Shown here: one piece after another, positions 17,744 through 27,554 of the stretch | How the letters are laid out: the number at the start of each line of letters is the position of its first letter | How positions within the stretch are numbered: the first letter of the stretch is position 1 | NCBI RefSeq assembly: GCF_034347385.1 | Contig: NZ_CP133777.1 | Span: 3,534,001-3,598,000, forward strand | DNA from: Actimicrobium sp. CCC2.4 | GTDB taxonomy: Bacteria > Pseudomonadota > Gammaproteobacteria > Burkholderiales > Burkholderiaceae_D | Length of the DNA: 64,000 bases | Direction of reading: 5' to 3' | Translations under genes and position numbers: made by a program | Notes under the pieces: generated by a model | The model's input: the letters and a program-made list of their open reading frames with translations, nothing else | Told to the model about the DNA's origin: nothing | The model's database searches: none

Positions 17744-18814
17744 TCAGATGTCGGTGCGACCGGCCAGCAGGCTTTTCGAGCGCAGATAAAAACCGATTTC
17801 ATTGATCGTGGCCAGACCGCGGTCGCCGGCAAACTTGCTTTCGACCAGGCGCATTTGTGCCCGCGCCTGCACCAGCTGGCCACGTTTTGCCGCGACAAAA
17901 CCCAGTACTGCCCACGGATACGCGTCATACCGGCCATCCTGCCAGTTCGGCGTGACCCGGTTCAGGTAAGCCCAGCCCTTGTCGAAGTACGAGGACAACT
18001 CGGTTAGTCCGAACGCCTGCGGGAATATCTGGCAGGTGGTGTCGGCGTAGAACGCTGTGCCGGCGACCTCGTCGGCATCGCTGGGCTTGAAACCGCTGCG
18101 GGCGGTATCGAACATCGATGCGCTGATGCGTGAAGTAATGCCGGTGGCAAAACTATCGTAATAATTCGCATCGACGGCGTCCCCGCGCGATCGCAGCAAT
18201 GCGGCGTAATCCCGCAAGCCGCGGTAGACCTCGCAGTTATCCATCAGGTAACCGACCGAATTGGACTGGCTGCGCGGCGCCTGGAACACGCTGGTCATGC
18301 CGTTGGCCTTGACCGCCACGGCAAGGTTGCGATAAGCCATGGTCTTCAGCTTGGCCTTGTTGGCGTCCCACCAGGCCCAGTTCTGGCTGGCTTTCAGGTA
18401 ACGCGCCACGATCGACAGCGTCGTGGCCGCATACGAATCATCCGAATCGGCCAGCACCAGCTGGAATGCGCCGGTGGGCGTGGTCGTGAAGTTGATATCC
18501 TGGATCGATGCATTGGCTTCCAGCCGGCGCAAATACAGATCGAGATAGGTCCGGATATACAGATCCAGATCGGCCGCATTAAGGTATTGGATAATCGGCA
18601 GAATACCGAGATTAGTGAAATACCAGTTAATGCGACCGGCCGGCGCAATCAGATAGCCACCGGTGAAAGTACCGGAGGCAATACGCAGTTTCTTGATTTC
18701 AGCAACGGCATCGAATGTCCCCACAGTTTGTGCATATCCCTGATGAGTGAAGCCAAATAATGGCGCACTGATCACCAGTGCGGCCGAACGGGTAATAAAT
18801 TGACGACGTTTCAT
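17744..18814 (-). CDS. Tat-exported protein with alpha-helical, glycosidase-like pattern
   Basis: A 356-residue protein of uncertain family. ATG at 18814 has GGGAG 8 bases upstream. The N-terminus MKRRQFITRSAALVISAPLFG carries the Tat motif RRQFIT and a hydrophobic core. The mature part alternates helices and aromatic-rich loops: GRINWYFTNLGILPIIQYL, DSYAATTLSIVARYLKAS, QNWAWWD, YLMDNCEVYRGLRDYAALL and GRYDAYPWAVLGFVAAKRG. This resembles six-hairpin glycosidase-type proteins, but no catalytic motif can be named. It may be a periplasmic polysaccharide-active protein; this is a weak inference. Confidence 0.6.
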   Translation of the reverse strand: MKRRQFITRSAALVISAPLFGFTHQGYAQTVGTFDAVAEIKKLRIASGTFTGGYLIAPAGRINWYFTNLGILPIIQYLNAADLDLYIRTYLDLYLRRLEANASIQDINFTTTPTGAFQLVLADSDDSYAATTLSIVARYLKASQNWAWWDANKAKLKTMAYRNLAVAVKANGMTSVFQAPRSQSNSVGYLMDNCEVYRGLRDYAALLRSRGDAVDANYYDSFATGITSRISASMFDTARSGFKPSDADEVAGTAFYADTTCQIFPQAFGLTELSSYFDKGWAYLNRVTPNWQDGRYDAYPWAVLGFVAAKRGQLVQARAQMRLVESKFAGDRGLATINEIGFYLRSKSLLAGRTDI

Positions 18815-19392
18815 GAATACTCCCATTGATTCACATTGCAGATCAGAGGCGGCACAAGCAAGCGTCTGATCCGGCACAAAGCGTGCAGACAAAGCGCGGC
18901 CGTCAGGGGGCAAAATCCCTTTGCAAAACTGGCGGTTAGCGCTGGTACTGTTGGCGTTAGCCCTCTGGCTTGAGCGGGCATTAGCCTGAGAAACTGCCAC
19001 TGGAAAATGACAGGACGTGGAAAATTACGAGCGTGGTTCGAACCGGATAACGGAAACCCGTGACACTGATCTTCAGGAAATCAAACAGGCCTGCATAAAC
19101 ACCATCCTTGCCTGTTGACCTGCACACTTCCAATGAGACTTATCCGGCTAAATAATTAATCCATGGAAAAATTTTATGGCATTGATTTTTATCGTGCAAT
19201 GCCGCAATTCTTTAAATCAGGAAATATTTCCTAAATATAAGGGGAACTTTCAAAGCCCCTTCAGGCGCCAGGCTTTCCGTTATCAAACTTGCTTATCACA
19301 CGCGCAATTCGGGCATGGCATTGCCACTGCCGATAGCCTGAGTTATGACATGGCTAATTTATTTTAAGAAATATTGGTAAATGCTTCAGACG
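18815..19392. other. intergenic region, no gene seen
   Basis: About 580 bases lie between the Tat-protein gene and the RND terminator. Near the gene, three copies of a GC(G)RTTAGC-like element begin at about 18932, 18954 and 18978, spaced 22-24 bases, which could be a binding-site array. From 19140 to 19390 the DNA is AT-rich. A 63-codon frame at 19176-19367 has no ribosome site and no recognisable motif and was not accepted. Confidence 0.5.
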
Positions 19393-19424
19393 AAAAAAAC
19401 GGCAGTGCAATGAACGCACTGCCG
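19393..19424 (-). terminator. rho-independent terminator of the RND efflux operon
   Basis: On the reverse strand CGGCAGTGC and GCACTGCCG form a perfect 9-bp stem with a 7-base loop followed by seven T, 39 bases after the pump gene stop. Confidence 0.93.
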
Positions 19425-19462
19425 TCAATCAAGGATTGACCTGAATCCGGGTCACGCGCAAG

Positions 19463-22400
19463 TCAATGCGCAGCCGTCGCTGGCGCTTCCAGCACGGCAA
19501 GCTCCGTCAGCAGCGGCCCGGCACCACTGAAGCGATCCAGCACCAGATAGATAACCGGCGTGATGAATAGCGTGATGACTTGCGACACCAGCAGGCCGCC
19601 CACGATGGCAACCCCGAGCGGCTGCCGCAACTCGGCACCGGCACCGAGTCCGAAGGCGATCGGCAAGGCACCAACCAGCGCGGCCAGCGTGGTCATCATG
19701 ATCGGACGAAAGCGCAGCAGGCATGCCGAGCGGATCGCCTCGAAGGGTGTCAAGCCCCGGACCCGCTGCGCTTCCAGCGCGAAGTCGATCATCATGATGG
19801 CGTTTTTCTTGACGATACCGATCAGCATCAGGATGCCGATGGTGGCGATCAGCGTCAGCTCGAAATTAAACAGCCGCAATGCCAGCAAGGCACCGACGGC
19901 TGCCGACGGCAAGCCGGCCAGAATGGTGAGCGGATGGATATAGCTTTCATACAGCACGCCCAGCAGGATGTAGATCACCGCCACGGCCAGTAATAACAGC
20001 GCGACCTGACTGCCTTGTGACGACTGGAATACCGCCGCATCGCCGGCATACGAGGTAATCACTGTCGGCGGCATGTGCAAGTCGGCCTTGATCCGGTCAA
20101 TCGCCGCGCTGGCGTCGCCCAGCGGCACGTCGGGTGCCAGATTGAACGACACGGTGATGGCCTGCAGCTGCCCCTGATGGTTCACTGAAATCGCACCGGC
20201 AGTGCGCTTCACGGTCGCCAGGCTCATCAGCGGCACCAGCACGCCGGTTTTGCTACGCACATAGATTTTGCTCAGGTCGGCCTCGTCCTGCAGGCCCGAC
20301 TCGCTATCCTGAAGAATGACCTGGTAGCTGTTGCTGGTCGTGAAAATGGTCGACACCTGGCGGTCGCCGAAGGCGCTGTACAGCGCAGTGCGGATATCGA
20401 GTATCTGGACCCCGGCGGCACTGGCGCGATCACGATTGATATCGACCACCGCTTGTAAGCCACCCAATTGCGAATCACTGGTGACATCGCGGAAGATCGG
20501 ATTGGCGCGCATTTTTGTCTGAATCCGGTCGGACCAGGTCGTCAGCTCGTCGGCCTTCACGCTCTGCAGCACATACTGATAGCGGCTCTTGCTGGAACGA
20601 CCACCCAAACTCAGGTTTTGTACCGGCGACAGATACACCGACAGTCCCGGCAGCACGCCGAGCTTGCCGCGCAATTGCTCGAGTACGCGGCTCATGGGCG
20701 CACGCGTATTGCGTGCCTTGAGCCCGATGAACAGCGCACCGCTGCTGCCGCTGGTCACGCGCGATGTGACTGACAGCACATTGGCATCGTTCTCGATGAT
20801 GCTGGCAGTGGCCTGCACCAGCTTCACCATTGCCGGATACGAAATGTCTTGCGGTCCTTCGATTGAGGCGCGGATCTGGCCGATGTCTTCGGTCGGGAAA
20901 AATCCTTTCGGAATCTCGATGAACAGAAAACCGGTCAGCAGGAAGGTCGACAGCGCGCCGGCCAGCACTAAGCGGGTGCGGGCAAGACACCAATCGAGGC
21001 CGCGACTGTAGGTGTCGAGCACGGCATGAAAGCCTTTTTCGAATTGGCGGCTGATCCAGCTGTCTTCCTCGGGCGGCACGTGTTTCAGGAAACGGCTGCA
21101 CAGCATCGGTACCAGCGTCAGCGAAATCAATGCCGACACCATGATGGCCAGCGAGACAACTGCCGCGAACTCGCGAAAGATCAGTCCGATCACGCCCGGC
21201 ATGAAGAAAATCGGGATGAACACCGCCACCAGCGACATCGAAATCGACAGAATCGTGAAGCCGACTTCGCGTGATCCTTTGAGCGCAGCGGCCATCGGTG
21301 TCATCCCTTGCTCGACGTAGCGCACGATGTTTTCCAGCATGACGATGGCGTCATCGACGACCAGTCCGACCGCGATCGTGATGCCCAGCAGCGAAATATT
21401 GTCGAGGCTGTAGCCCAGCACGTACATCAGCGCGCAACAGCCGATCAGCGAAATCGGCAGGGTCACGACCGGAATGGCGGTAGCGGACAGGCGTTTCAGG
21501 AACAGGAAAATCACCAGGATCACCAGCACGATCGTCAGGATCAACGTGTGCTGGACATCGACGATCGATTCACGGATCGACAGCGAGCGGTCGTTCAACT
21601 CGTGGATCTCGATCGATGCCGGCATTTGCGCCTTGAATTTCGGCAGTGTTGCCTTGACCGCATCGACCACGGTAACCGTGTTCGCATTCGGCTGACGCTG
21701 CACCGCCAGCACGATCGACGGTTCACCGTTGACCCAGCTGCCGCTCTTGGCGGATTCAACGCTGTCTTCGACGGTGGCGACATCCTTGAGCCGCGTGGTG
21801 TAGCCATCGCGCGTGCTGACGATCAGTTCGCCGAATTCCGCGGCATTCTTCAACTGGCGATTGGCCTCCAGCGTCAGGCTCTGGCGCGGTCCGTCCAGCA
21901 CGCCGACCGGGCCGTTGGTGTTGGCAGCCTGGATCAGCTTGGCCAGTTCATCGAGCGTGAGATTGCGTGCTGCCAGTTCGTCGGGGCGTACCTTGACGCG
22001 CACGGCAAAGCGACGCTGGCCGTACACCGCCACCTGGGCGACGCCGTCGATCGTCGATAGCGTCGGCGAAATCAGGTTCTCTGCGTAATCGTTCAGGTCT
22101 GCCAGTGAAATCGATGGCGACGTCAGTGCCACCAGCAACACCGCTGCATCGGCAGGATTGACCTTGCGATACGCCGGCAGCGCAGTGAGCTCGACCGGCA
22201 GGCTGCGTTGCGCACGCAGCAAGGCCGCTTGCACATCCACCGCCGCCGCATCGATATCGCGGTCCGAGTTGAATTCAAGCACGATCGACGTACTGCCCAG
22301 CGTGTTGCTGGAGCTGATGGTGTTAATCCCGGAAATCGTCGAGAACTGCTTTTCCAGCGGTGTCGCCACCGATGCCGCCATGATTTCCGGACTGGCCCCG

Positions 22401-22555
22401 GGCAGGGACGCAGTCACGTTGATGACAGGCGTGTTGTAGGTAGGCAATGCCGCAATCGGCAGCTTCGAATAGGCAAACAGACCAACTACCACGATGGCGA
22501 TCGAGAGCAAAACCGCCATCACCGGCCGGCGAATACAGAGTTCGGAAATATTCAC
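19463..22555 (-). CDS. RND efflux pump, inner-membrane permease (AcrB/MdtB type)
   Basis: A 1030-residue hydrophobe/amphiphile-efflux RND transporter, a proton-driven drug pump of the inner membrane. The N-terminus NISELCIRRPVMAVLLSIAI is TM1. TM4 has the proton-relay aspartates in AVGLVVDDAIVMLENIVRY, and the TM10 lysine sits in IGIVKKNAIMMIDFALEAQ. GFFPTEDIGQI marks the start of the second half. Both large periplasmic loops are present, giving full family length. The adaptor gene lies just upstream, 61 bases away, forming one operon. No outer-membrane TolC-type gene lies nearby, so it must use one encoded elsewhere. Confidence 0.95.
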   Translation of the reverse strand: MNISELCIRRPVMAVLLSIAIVVVGLFAYSKLPIAALPTYNTPVINVTASLPGASPEIMAASVATPLEKQFSTISGINTISSSNTLGSTSIVLEFNSDRDIDAAAVDVQAALLRAQRSLPVELTALPAYRKVNPADAAVLLVALTSPSISLADLNDYAENLISPTLSTIDGVAQVAVYGQRRFAVRVKVRPDELAARNLTLDELAKLIQAANTNGPVGVLDGPRQSLTLEANRQLKNAAEFGELIVSTRDGYTTRLKDVATVEDSVESAKSGSWVNGEPSIVLAVQRQPNANTVTVVDAVKATLPKFKAQMPASIEIHELNDRSLSIRESIVDVQHTLILTIVLVILVIFLFLKRLSATAIPVVTLPISLIGCCALMYVLGYSLDNISLLGITIAVGLVVDDAIVMLENIVRYVEQGMTPMAAALKGSREVGFTILSISMSLVAVFIPIFFMPGVIGLIFREFAAVVSLAIMVSALISLTLVPMLCSRFLKHVPPEEDSWISRQFEKGFHAVLDTYSRGLDWCLARTRLVLAGALSTFLLTGFLFIEIPKGFFPTEDIGQIRASIEGPQDISYPAMVKLVQATASIIENDANVLSVTSRVTSGSSGALFIGLKARNTRAPMSRVLEQLRGKLGVLPGLSVYLSPVQNLSLGGRSSKSRYQYVLQSVKADELTTWSDRIQTKMRANPIFRDVTSDSQLGGLQAVVDINRDRASAAGVQILDIRTALYSAFGDRQVSTIFTTSNSYQVILQDSESGLQDEADLSKIYVRSKTGVLVPLMSLATVKRTAGAISVNHQGQLQAITVSFNLAPDVPLGDASAAIDRIKADLHMPPTVITSYAGDAAVFQSSQGSQVALLLLAVAVIYILLGVLYESYIHPLTILAGLPSAAVGALLALRLFNFELTLIATIGILMLIGIVKKNAIMMIDFALEAQRVRGLTPFEAIRSACLLRFRPIMMTTLAALVGALPIAFGLGAGAELRQPLGVAIVGGLLVSQVITLFITPVIYLVLDRFSGAGPLLTELAVLEAPATAAH

Positions 22556-22616
22556 GATGTCAATTCAAAAATCATGCGCTGAAAGTCGTCGCTACACGCG
22601 CAGTGAGCGTCGACGC

Positions 22617-23771
22617 TCACGGGGCACGCGGCGCCGTGGTGCCGGTGCCGCCGCCACCGGCTGCAGCCTGAACTTCTTTGACGGTCATGCCAGGTCGCAG
22701 ATTCTGCGCTCCTTCGACCACGACCCGGGCACCGGCTTCGATTCCGGTGACGGCCGCTTTGCCGTCTTCGATCGCTACGACAACGACGACCTGCATCGTC
22801 ACTGTATTGTCCGGTTGCATCACATAAATGAACTTGTCGACCGGTCCGGTGACGATCGCCTGTGCGGGCACCACAATCGCTCCGGGCAAAGTACGCGAGA
22901 CGAGTCGCACCGAAACAAAAGTCCCCGGCCACATGCGCCGGTCGGCATTACTGAAACGGGCTTTCATGCGGATCGTCCCGGTTTGTACATCGGCAGCATT
23001 ATCAATAAAGATCAGCCTGCCGGTGCCTCCCTCCGTACCGGCGACTTGTGCGATGACGGGCGCATCGCCTTGCGGATACGTCGCCCGCAAGTTGGCCAGT
23101 TCACGCTCGGGCAAGGTAAAACTGACGGCAATCGGATCCAACTGGGAAATCGTCAGCATCGGCAACGCGGCAGGCTGGGCAAGGCTACCGGGATGCACAT
23201 TGATGAGACCGATGCGTCCGCTGATGCTGGCGCGGATCAGGCTGTAATCGAGGACGACCCGGCTTGATTTGACCGCTGCCTGATCGGCAGCCAGCGTGCT
23301 GCGCAGCGCGTCAACTTTGCTGCGTGCGGTATCGACTACCGCCTGCGCGATGAAGTTTTTAGACAGTAATTCGAGGTTGCGGCTCAAGATCGCTTCCGCA
23401 TCGGCAAGATCGACACGATCACGTGCCACCTGCGCCAGCGTCTTGTCGACACCGGATAACTCATTGCGCTGGTCCAGTGTGATCAGCAATTGTCCTGCAC
23501 GTACTTCCTGGCCTTCCTGTACGTGGATTTCCCGCACGATATTTTGCACTTGCGGGCGCACATCGACCGTATTGATCGCTGTCACATAGCCATTGGCGAG
23601 CAAATTAATCGGCATTGCCTGCCGGGTGGCGATCGTCGTACGCACGACCTGAGTCATACTAACTTTCAGCTTCTTCGCGACAGGGTATTTCGCGGAATAA
23701 AAGAAATAACCTATTCCACACACGCCGATGACGACGATGCCAACCAGAATATTTTTCAAATTACGTTGCAT
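22617..23771 (-). CDS. RND efflux periplasmic adaptor (membrane-fusion protein)
   Basis: A 384-residue membrane-fusion protein linking the RND permease to an outer-membrane channel. Residues 8-26 are an N-terminal membrane anchor (ILVGIVVIGVCGIGYFFY). A lipoyl-like half follows (VTAINTVDVRPQVQNIVREI, VQEGQEVRAGQLLITLD), then an alpha-hairpin (about 115-175) and the second lipoyl half (ASISGRIGLINVHPGSLAQP). The beta-barrel has FTLPERELANLRA and GTIRMKARFSN, and ends in PGTFVSVRL and VEGAQNLRPGMTVKEV. It is the first gene of the pump operon. Confidence 0.94.
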   Translation of the reverse strand: MQRNLKNILVGIVVIGVCGIGYFFYSAKYPVAKKLKVSMTQVVRTTIATRQAMPINLLANGYVTAINTVDVRPQVQNIVREIHVQEGQEVRAGQLLITLDQRNELSGVDKTLAQVARDRVDLADAEAILSRNLELLSKNFIAQAVVDTARSKVDALRSTLAADQAAVKSSRVVLDYSLIRASISGRIGLINVHPGSLAQPAALPMLTISQLDPIAVSFTLPERELANLRATYPQGDAPVIAQVAGTEGGTGRLIFIDNAADVQTGTIRMKARFSNADRRMWPGTFVSVRLVSRTLPGAIVVPAQAIVTGPVDKFIYVMQPDNTVTMQVVVVVAIEDGKAAVTGIEAGARVVVEGAQNLRPGMTVKEVQAAAGGGGTGTTAPRAP

Positions 23772-24309
23772 GGAAAAATCACTAATGAGATTAAATGATC
23801 CGGATCGACAAGTGCGCGCTGCAGCCTTCTGTCATTAACAATAGGAACATCAGCGGGAATGCTTCAGGTCGAAAAATGAGTTACAGAAACGCCGCGCATT
23901 ATTACGTACTTTTTGACTTGCCGCATCGCATGCATGGGTGATAAACCAGTCAGTTACCGCTATGACGCCCGCACTCACACGGAAACAGCTGAAATAAGAA
24001 TAGGGCCAGTGTAAGCGCGCGATCGACGTTGAATTCGCGAGCGCTGAAAAGCCGGGATAGAGAGCGCACGACAATCAATATCTTCGCAACGAACAAATAA
24101 ATCACTCTTTTTTGTGATTGATTAAACAACACATCGAATAGCAGTAGTGATTTTTTCAGGCAGCGACAATCAACAATGTGCAAAAACCAGAATGGATACG
24201 GAGTTTTTAACAGGCACGGGTCACGGCCAAAGTATTGCTGGAAAGCGCGTCGGAGTAATCAGGACGATTTGCGGGAAGCAGATTACAGACTGGTGCGTGT
24301 GAGTAAACT
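23772..24309. other. intergenic region upstream of the RND operon, no gene seen
   Basis: About 540 bases between the adaptor gene and the terminator of the H-NS-like gene. It should hold the promoter of the pump operon on the reverse strand. No regulator gene (TetR or other) is adjacent, and two reverse frames of 74-77 codons have no ribosome site or family pattern. Confidence 0.5.
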
Positions 24310-24360
24310 GAAAAACGCCTTATTGACACACACTATCTGCTCTGTGTATCAATAAGGCGT
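24310..24360 (-). terminator. rho-independent terminator of the H-NS-like gene
   Basis: ACGCCTTATTGA (24315-24326) pairs perfectly with TCAATAAGGCGT (24349-24360). On the reverse strand the stem is followed by a T run (positions 24315-24311). Confidence 0.92.
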
Positions 24361-24403
24361 CCGGATTATTGCGCTGCAGTATTCCTAATACAGCAACTCA
24401 TCA

Positions 24404-24694
24404 TTACTTGATAATGAACGCATCCCGATCCTGCCCTGCAATCCAGCGTGGTGGCTTGCCACGACCGGACCATGTCGCACCGGAAACCGTATCACGGTAC
24501 TTTGCAGCGACAGGCTCCTTCGCCTTACCGACTTTCTTTGCGCCCGTCAAACCAAGATCTGTCAAGGTAATCCCATAGTCGCGCATTTTTTCTTTGATAT
24601 CGGCGATCGCATTAGCGATTTCACTCTGACGGGCATGAGCAGCTTGCTTTTGAAGATTTTCAATCTGAACAGTTAATTCTTTGTATGTTGACAT
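24404..24694 (-). CDS. H-NS family nucleoid protein
   Basis: A 96-residue H-NS histone-like protein that binds AT-rich DNA and silences genes. MSTYKELTVQIENLQKQ at 24694 was chosen over the upstream in-frame start because GGAAA precedes it and the family begins here. The N-terminal coiled coil (residues 3-40) drives oligomerisation. The C-terminal DNA-binding domain has KYRDTVSGATWSGRGKPPRW, the typical core of betaproteobacterial members. The gene is alone, preceded by a very AT-rich region and closed by a strong terminator, which fits autoregulation. Confidence 0.93.
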   Translation of the reverse strand: MSTYKELTVQIENLQKQAAHARQSEIANAIADIKEKMRDYGITLTDLGLTGAKKVGKAKEPVAAKYRDTVSGATWSGRGKPPRWIAGQDRDAFIIK

Positions 24695-25282
24695 GGTTGA
24701 TTTCCGGTAAATTATAGAAAATGAAGCGAGCACGTAATTTTATTCTTCAACTCAGCGATGACGACTAACGACAAATGACAACGTTGTCGCTGTTGATCGC
24801 ATCTTAAAAACTTGACTTGCTACTTTGCGATTCGTCGCGAATTGTATACCAATAACGATTAATTTATTCTACTCCGGTACCGATAATTTTCAGTCATCGA
24901 CGAATAACGATCGCAATCATTTTCAAAAATTTGCAAAAAAAAACCACAGTTTATTTCTGCTCCTCAAATCCGGATTGGTTTGAATGTACAAACTACACAA
25001 TGGGAATCACTGCTCAAAACGCCTCTTGATAATCAGAAATCTCAAAAATCCATGCGCCCATCTTCAAGAGATTTTCGATAAAAATTGAGGCCTCAATAAT
25101 TCTAGTGCCCCATCAAGTCAGTTGGATATAACGCTGAACGCGGAGATGCTGAAATAGGTATGTCGTCGGTGCACTGATTCAGGAGCGAAAATGGCATCGC
25201 CCCCGGGAAGAGTCAGGACATCGCCATAGCAGAGCATAGGAAAAAATTTGACCGGCTCAAGCAACAGGAAGCATTCACTTCC
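24695..25282. other. AT-rich intergenic region, no gene seen
   Basis: About 590 bases between the H-NS-like gene and the repeat near ffs. The first 250 bases are strongly AT-rich and should contain the hns promoter on the reverse strand. A perfect 14-bp palindrome, ATTGAGGCCTCAAT, lies at 25084-25097. No coding signal was found. Confidence 0.5.
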
Positions 25283-25340
25283 GGGATGAAGGGAATAAGG
25301 GAATAAAGGAATAAGGGGATAAAGGGATAAAGGGATAAAG
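25283..25340. repeat. degenerate GGGATAA tandem repeat
   Basis: Seven or so head-to-tail copies of a 7-8-base unit (GGGATAA, with variants GGGAATAA and GGAATAA) run from 25283 to 25340, just downstream of the ffs terminator. This is a simple-sequence microsatellite in noncoding DNA. Confidence 0.8.
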
Positions 25341-25365
25341 ACAGCGGAAGATTGACAAGTACAGA

Positions 25366-25410
25366 TAAAAAAAAGACCGGCTGTCAACCCGGAGGCTCGA
25401 CAGATCGGTC
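25366..25410 (-). terminator. rho-independent terminator of ffs
   Basis: On the reverse strand GACCGATCTGTC pairs with GACAGCCGGTC (one mismatch/bulge) and is followed by eight T. It lies 19 bases beyond the 3' end of the SRP RNA. Confidence 0.9.
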
Positions 25411-25429
25411 GTTTTGCGAAATTCAAGAA

Positions 25430-25525
25430 GGCGAGCCTTGTCTACGGCACTTATGGATAATGACTGTGGCTGCTTCGTTCCCGACCTGACCAGGTTGGCC
25501 ATGCCACAATGCGCAGGGGCCCGCC
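25430..25525 (-). ncRNA. ffs: signal recognition particle RNA (4.5S type)
   Basis: The reverse strand carries the conserved Ffh-binding hairpin of bacterial SRP RNA: CCTGGTCAGGTC, the tetraloop region GGGAAC, then GAAGCAGCC. The ends GGCGGGCC and GGCTCGCC pair over 8 bases with one G-U, setting the boundaries at about 25525 and 25430. The length of about 96 nt fits the small proteobacterial form, which works with Ffh in co-translational membrane targeting. An intrinsic terminator follows. Ends are inferred from pairing. Confidence 0.93.
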
Positions 25526-25594
25526 GCGGTGGAGTCTAACAGAAAGTCTTCTCCAAGGCTGGCATAAATATAACCCCGCCGTATCCGGAACCCC

Positions 25595-27079
25595 TCAAAT
25601 TCCGAGCTGCCCCCAGATGCTATCAATGCGGGTCTTGACTTCGTCGCTCATGCTGATGGTGCTGCCCCACTCACGATCCGTCTCTCCAGCCCATTTATTG
25701 GTTGCATCAATGCCCATCTTGCTACCCAGTCCGCTCACCGGCGATGCGAAGTCAAGATAATCGATCGGCGTGTTGTCGACCAATGTCGTGTCACGTAACG
25801 GATCAACGCGGGTCGTAATTGCCCAGATCACTTCTTTCCAGTCGCGGATATCGACATCTTCATCCACCACAATGATGAACTTGGTGTACATGAATTGCCG
25901 CAAAAAGCTCCAGACGCCAAACATTACCCGCTTGGCATGTCCCGGATAGGATTTTTTCATCTGCACGATGGCCATCCGGTAACTGCATCCCTCTGGTGGA
26001 AGATAGAAATCAGTAATCTCGGTGAACTGCTTCTGTAACAGCGGGATGAATACTTCATTGAGTGCCACACCGAGGATCGCCGGTTCGTCCGGGGGTTTAC
26101 CGGTGTAAGTCGAGTGGTAAATCGGATTGCGGCGCATCGTGATCCGGTCAATGGTCAGCACCGGGAACATATCCTGTTCGTTGTAATAGCCAGTGTGGTC
26201 TCCGTATGGGCCTTCCAGCGCATGCTCATATCCGGATGGGTGATCAGGATCTGCATATATATGCCCTTCCAGCACGATCTCGGCCGTTGCCGGCACGCGC
26301 AAGTCACTCCCGATTGCCTTGACCAGTTCGGTCCGGCTGCCACGCAGCAAACCGGCAAACTGATATTCGGACAGACTGTCCGGCACCGGTGTGACCGCGC
26401 CCAGTATCGTGGCCGGATCTGCACCCAGCGCGACACAGATCGGATAGGGCTGCCCCTTATTGACCTTCGCATGCTCGCGGAAATCGAGCGCACCGCCACG
26501 TTGTGCGAGCCAGCGCATGATGACCTTGTTACGCGAAAGCACCTGCTGGCGATAAATCCCCAGGTTCTGGCGCTTTTTATGCGGTCCCTTCGTAATCACC
26601 AGCCCCCAGGTAATCAGGGGAGCAATATCGCCCGGCCAGCAGTGCTGAATCGGCAGTTTGCCAAGATCGACCGCATCGCCTTCGAGCACGACGTCCTGAC
26701 AGGCGGCAGACCGCAACTCCTTCGGCGCCATGTCCCACAGCGATTTCACCAGCGAAGTCAGACCCAGTAAATCCTTGAAGCCTTTCGGTGGCTCCGGCTC
26801 CTTCAGCATCGCCAGTACATGACCGATCTTGCGCAGTTCACTGACCTCTTCGGCCCCCATGCCAAGCGCGACCCGCCGCGGCGTGCCGAACAGATTGCCC
26901 AGCACCGGGATGGATTGTCCATCCACGTTCTCGAAAAGTAGTGCCGGACCGCCGGCGCGCAGCGTGCGATCACAGATTTCGGTGATCTCCAGATAGCTCG
27001 ATACGGGAAAAGTGACACGCTTTAGCTCGCCAATCGATTCCAATTGCACAACAAAGTCCCTCAAATCCGAATATTTCAT
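25595..27079 (-). CDS. ubiD: UbiD family prFMN-dependent decarboxylase (ubiquinone biosynthesis)
   Basis: A 494-residue 4-hydroxy-3-polyprenylbenzoate decarboxylase, which removes the carboxyl group of the ubiquinone precursor using prenylated [17 protein letters not shown] at 27079 is the family N-terminus; the open frame begins 23 codons earlier. Seen motifs are [38 protein letters not shown] (Arg of the active site) and the catalytic Glu pair in [51 protein letters not shown] is also typical. The partner ubiX is not in the window. Confidence 0.95.
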   Translation of the reverse strand: MKYSDLRDFVVQLESIGELKRVTFPVSSYLEITEICDRTLRAGGPALLFENVDGQSIPVLGNLFGTPRRVALGMGAEEVSELRKIGHVLAMLKEPEPPKGFKDLLGLTSLVKSLWDMAPKELRSAACQDVVLEGDAVDLGKLPIQHCWPGDIAPLITWGLVITKGPHKKRQNLGIYRQQVLSRNKVIMRWLAQRGGALDFREHAKVNKGQPYPICVALGADPATILGAVTPVPDSLSEYQFAGLLRGSRTELVKAIGSDLRVPATAEIVLEGHIYADPDHPSGYEHALEGPYGDHTGYYNEQDMFPVLTIDRITMRRNPIYHSTYTGKPPDEPAILGVALNEVFIPLLQKQFTEITDFYLPPEGCSYRMAIVQMKKSYPGHAKRVMFGVWSFLRQFMYTKFIIVVDEDVDIRDWKEVIWAITTRVDPLRDTTLVDNTPIDYLDFASPVSGLGSKMGIDATNKWAGETDREWGSTISMSDEVKTRIDSIWGQLGI

Positions 27080-27554
27080 CTTTTTTGCACCGCCAGGCTG
27101 CGGGCCCTTCAATTTAAGGAATAAATACAAGTTGTTGATTTCATTCAACTAAGTTGCAACTCAATCATTTGCTAAAGATCAAACAGTAATCACTCTCCAC
27201 ATTATTAGTATTGACTCGATATAACACGGCACCTACAATCCGCGAACATTGAAGAGGATTGCATCTGGCGCGTTGATCGCCCACTGCAAAAAAAACCAAA
27301 TCATTTCACGGGGTCGGGGCCCCAACCAGACATTTTAAGGAGTGTTTTCAAAAGGCGTCAGCCTTACCCCCGCAAAAAGTTGTCTGCTACTGCAGCGGTA
27401 CCGAAAATGAGTATACCCTCAGCTCAACGCAGCAACTCCGGCGTCACCTGCCCGCTTCAAGCGGAGGGTGACGATGTATCTGATTCATGGCGCAGGGATG
27501 GACAGCGGCACGCCGCATTCCGAACCGTTTGCCGTGACGATTCAGGAGGTTCAA
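27080..27554. other. intergenic region with long structured leader of the transglycosylase gene
   Basis: The 475 bases between divergent ubiD and the transglycosylase gene hold both promoters. A very stable hairpin lies at 27443-27472 (GTCACC..CCCGC-TTCAA-GCGG..GGTGAC), directly over the possible GTG start at 27468. A near-palindrome GGTCGGGGCCCCAACC is at 27312-27327. No known riboswitch was recognised. Confidence 0.5.
27544..27549 (+). promoter_or_regulatory. ribosome-binding site supporting a TTG start
   Basis: A perfect AGGAGG, 5 bases before TTG at 27555, decides the start of the transglycosylase gene against the GTG at 27468. Confidence 0.65.

Noticed and set aside
19176-19367. 63-codon + frame in the gap before the RND operon
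   Set aside because: No ribosome site, low-quality composition and no recognisable pattern.
23850-24183. Two overlapping reverse frames upstream of the RND adaptor
   Set aside because: No ribosome sites, overlapping each other, no regulator-like helix-turn-helix.
25118-25502. Reverse frames of 75-102 codons across the ffs region
   Set aside because: They overlap the SRP RNA, its terminator and the GGGATAA repeat, and their Pro/Leu/Tyr runs come from that repeat.
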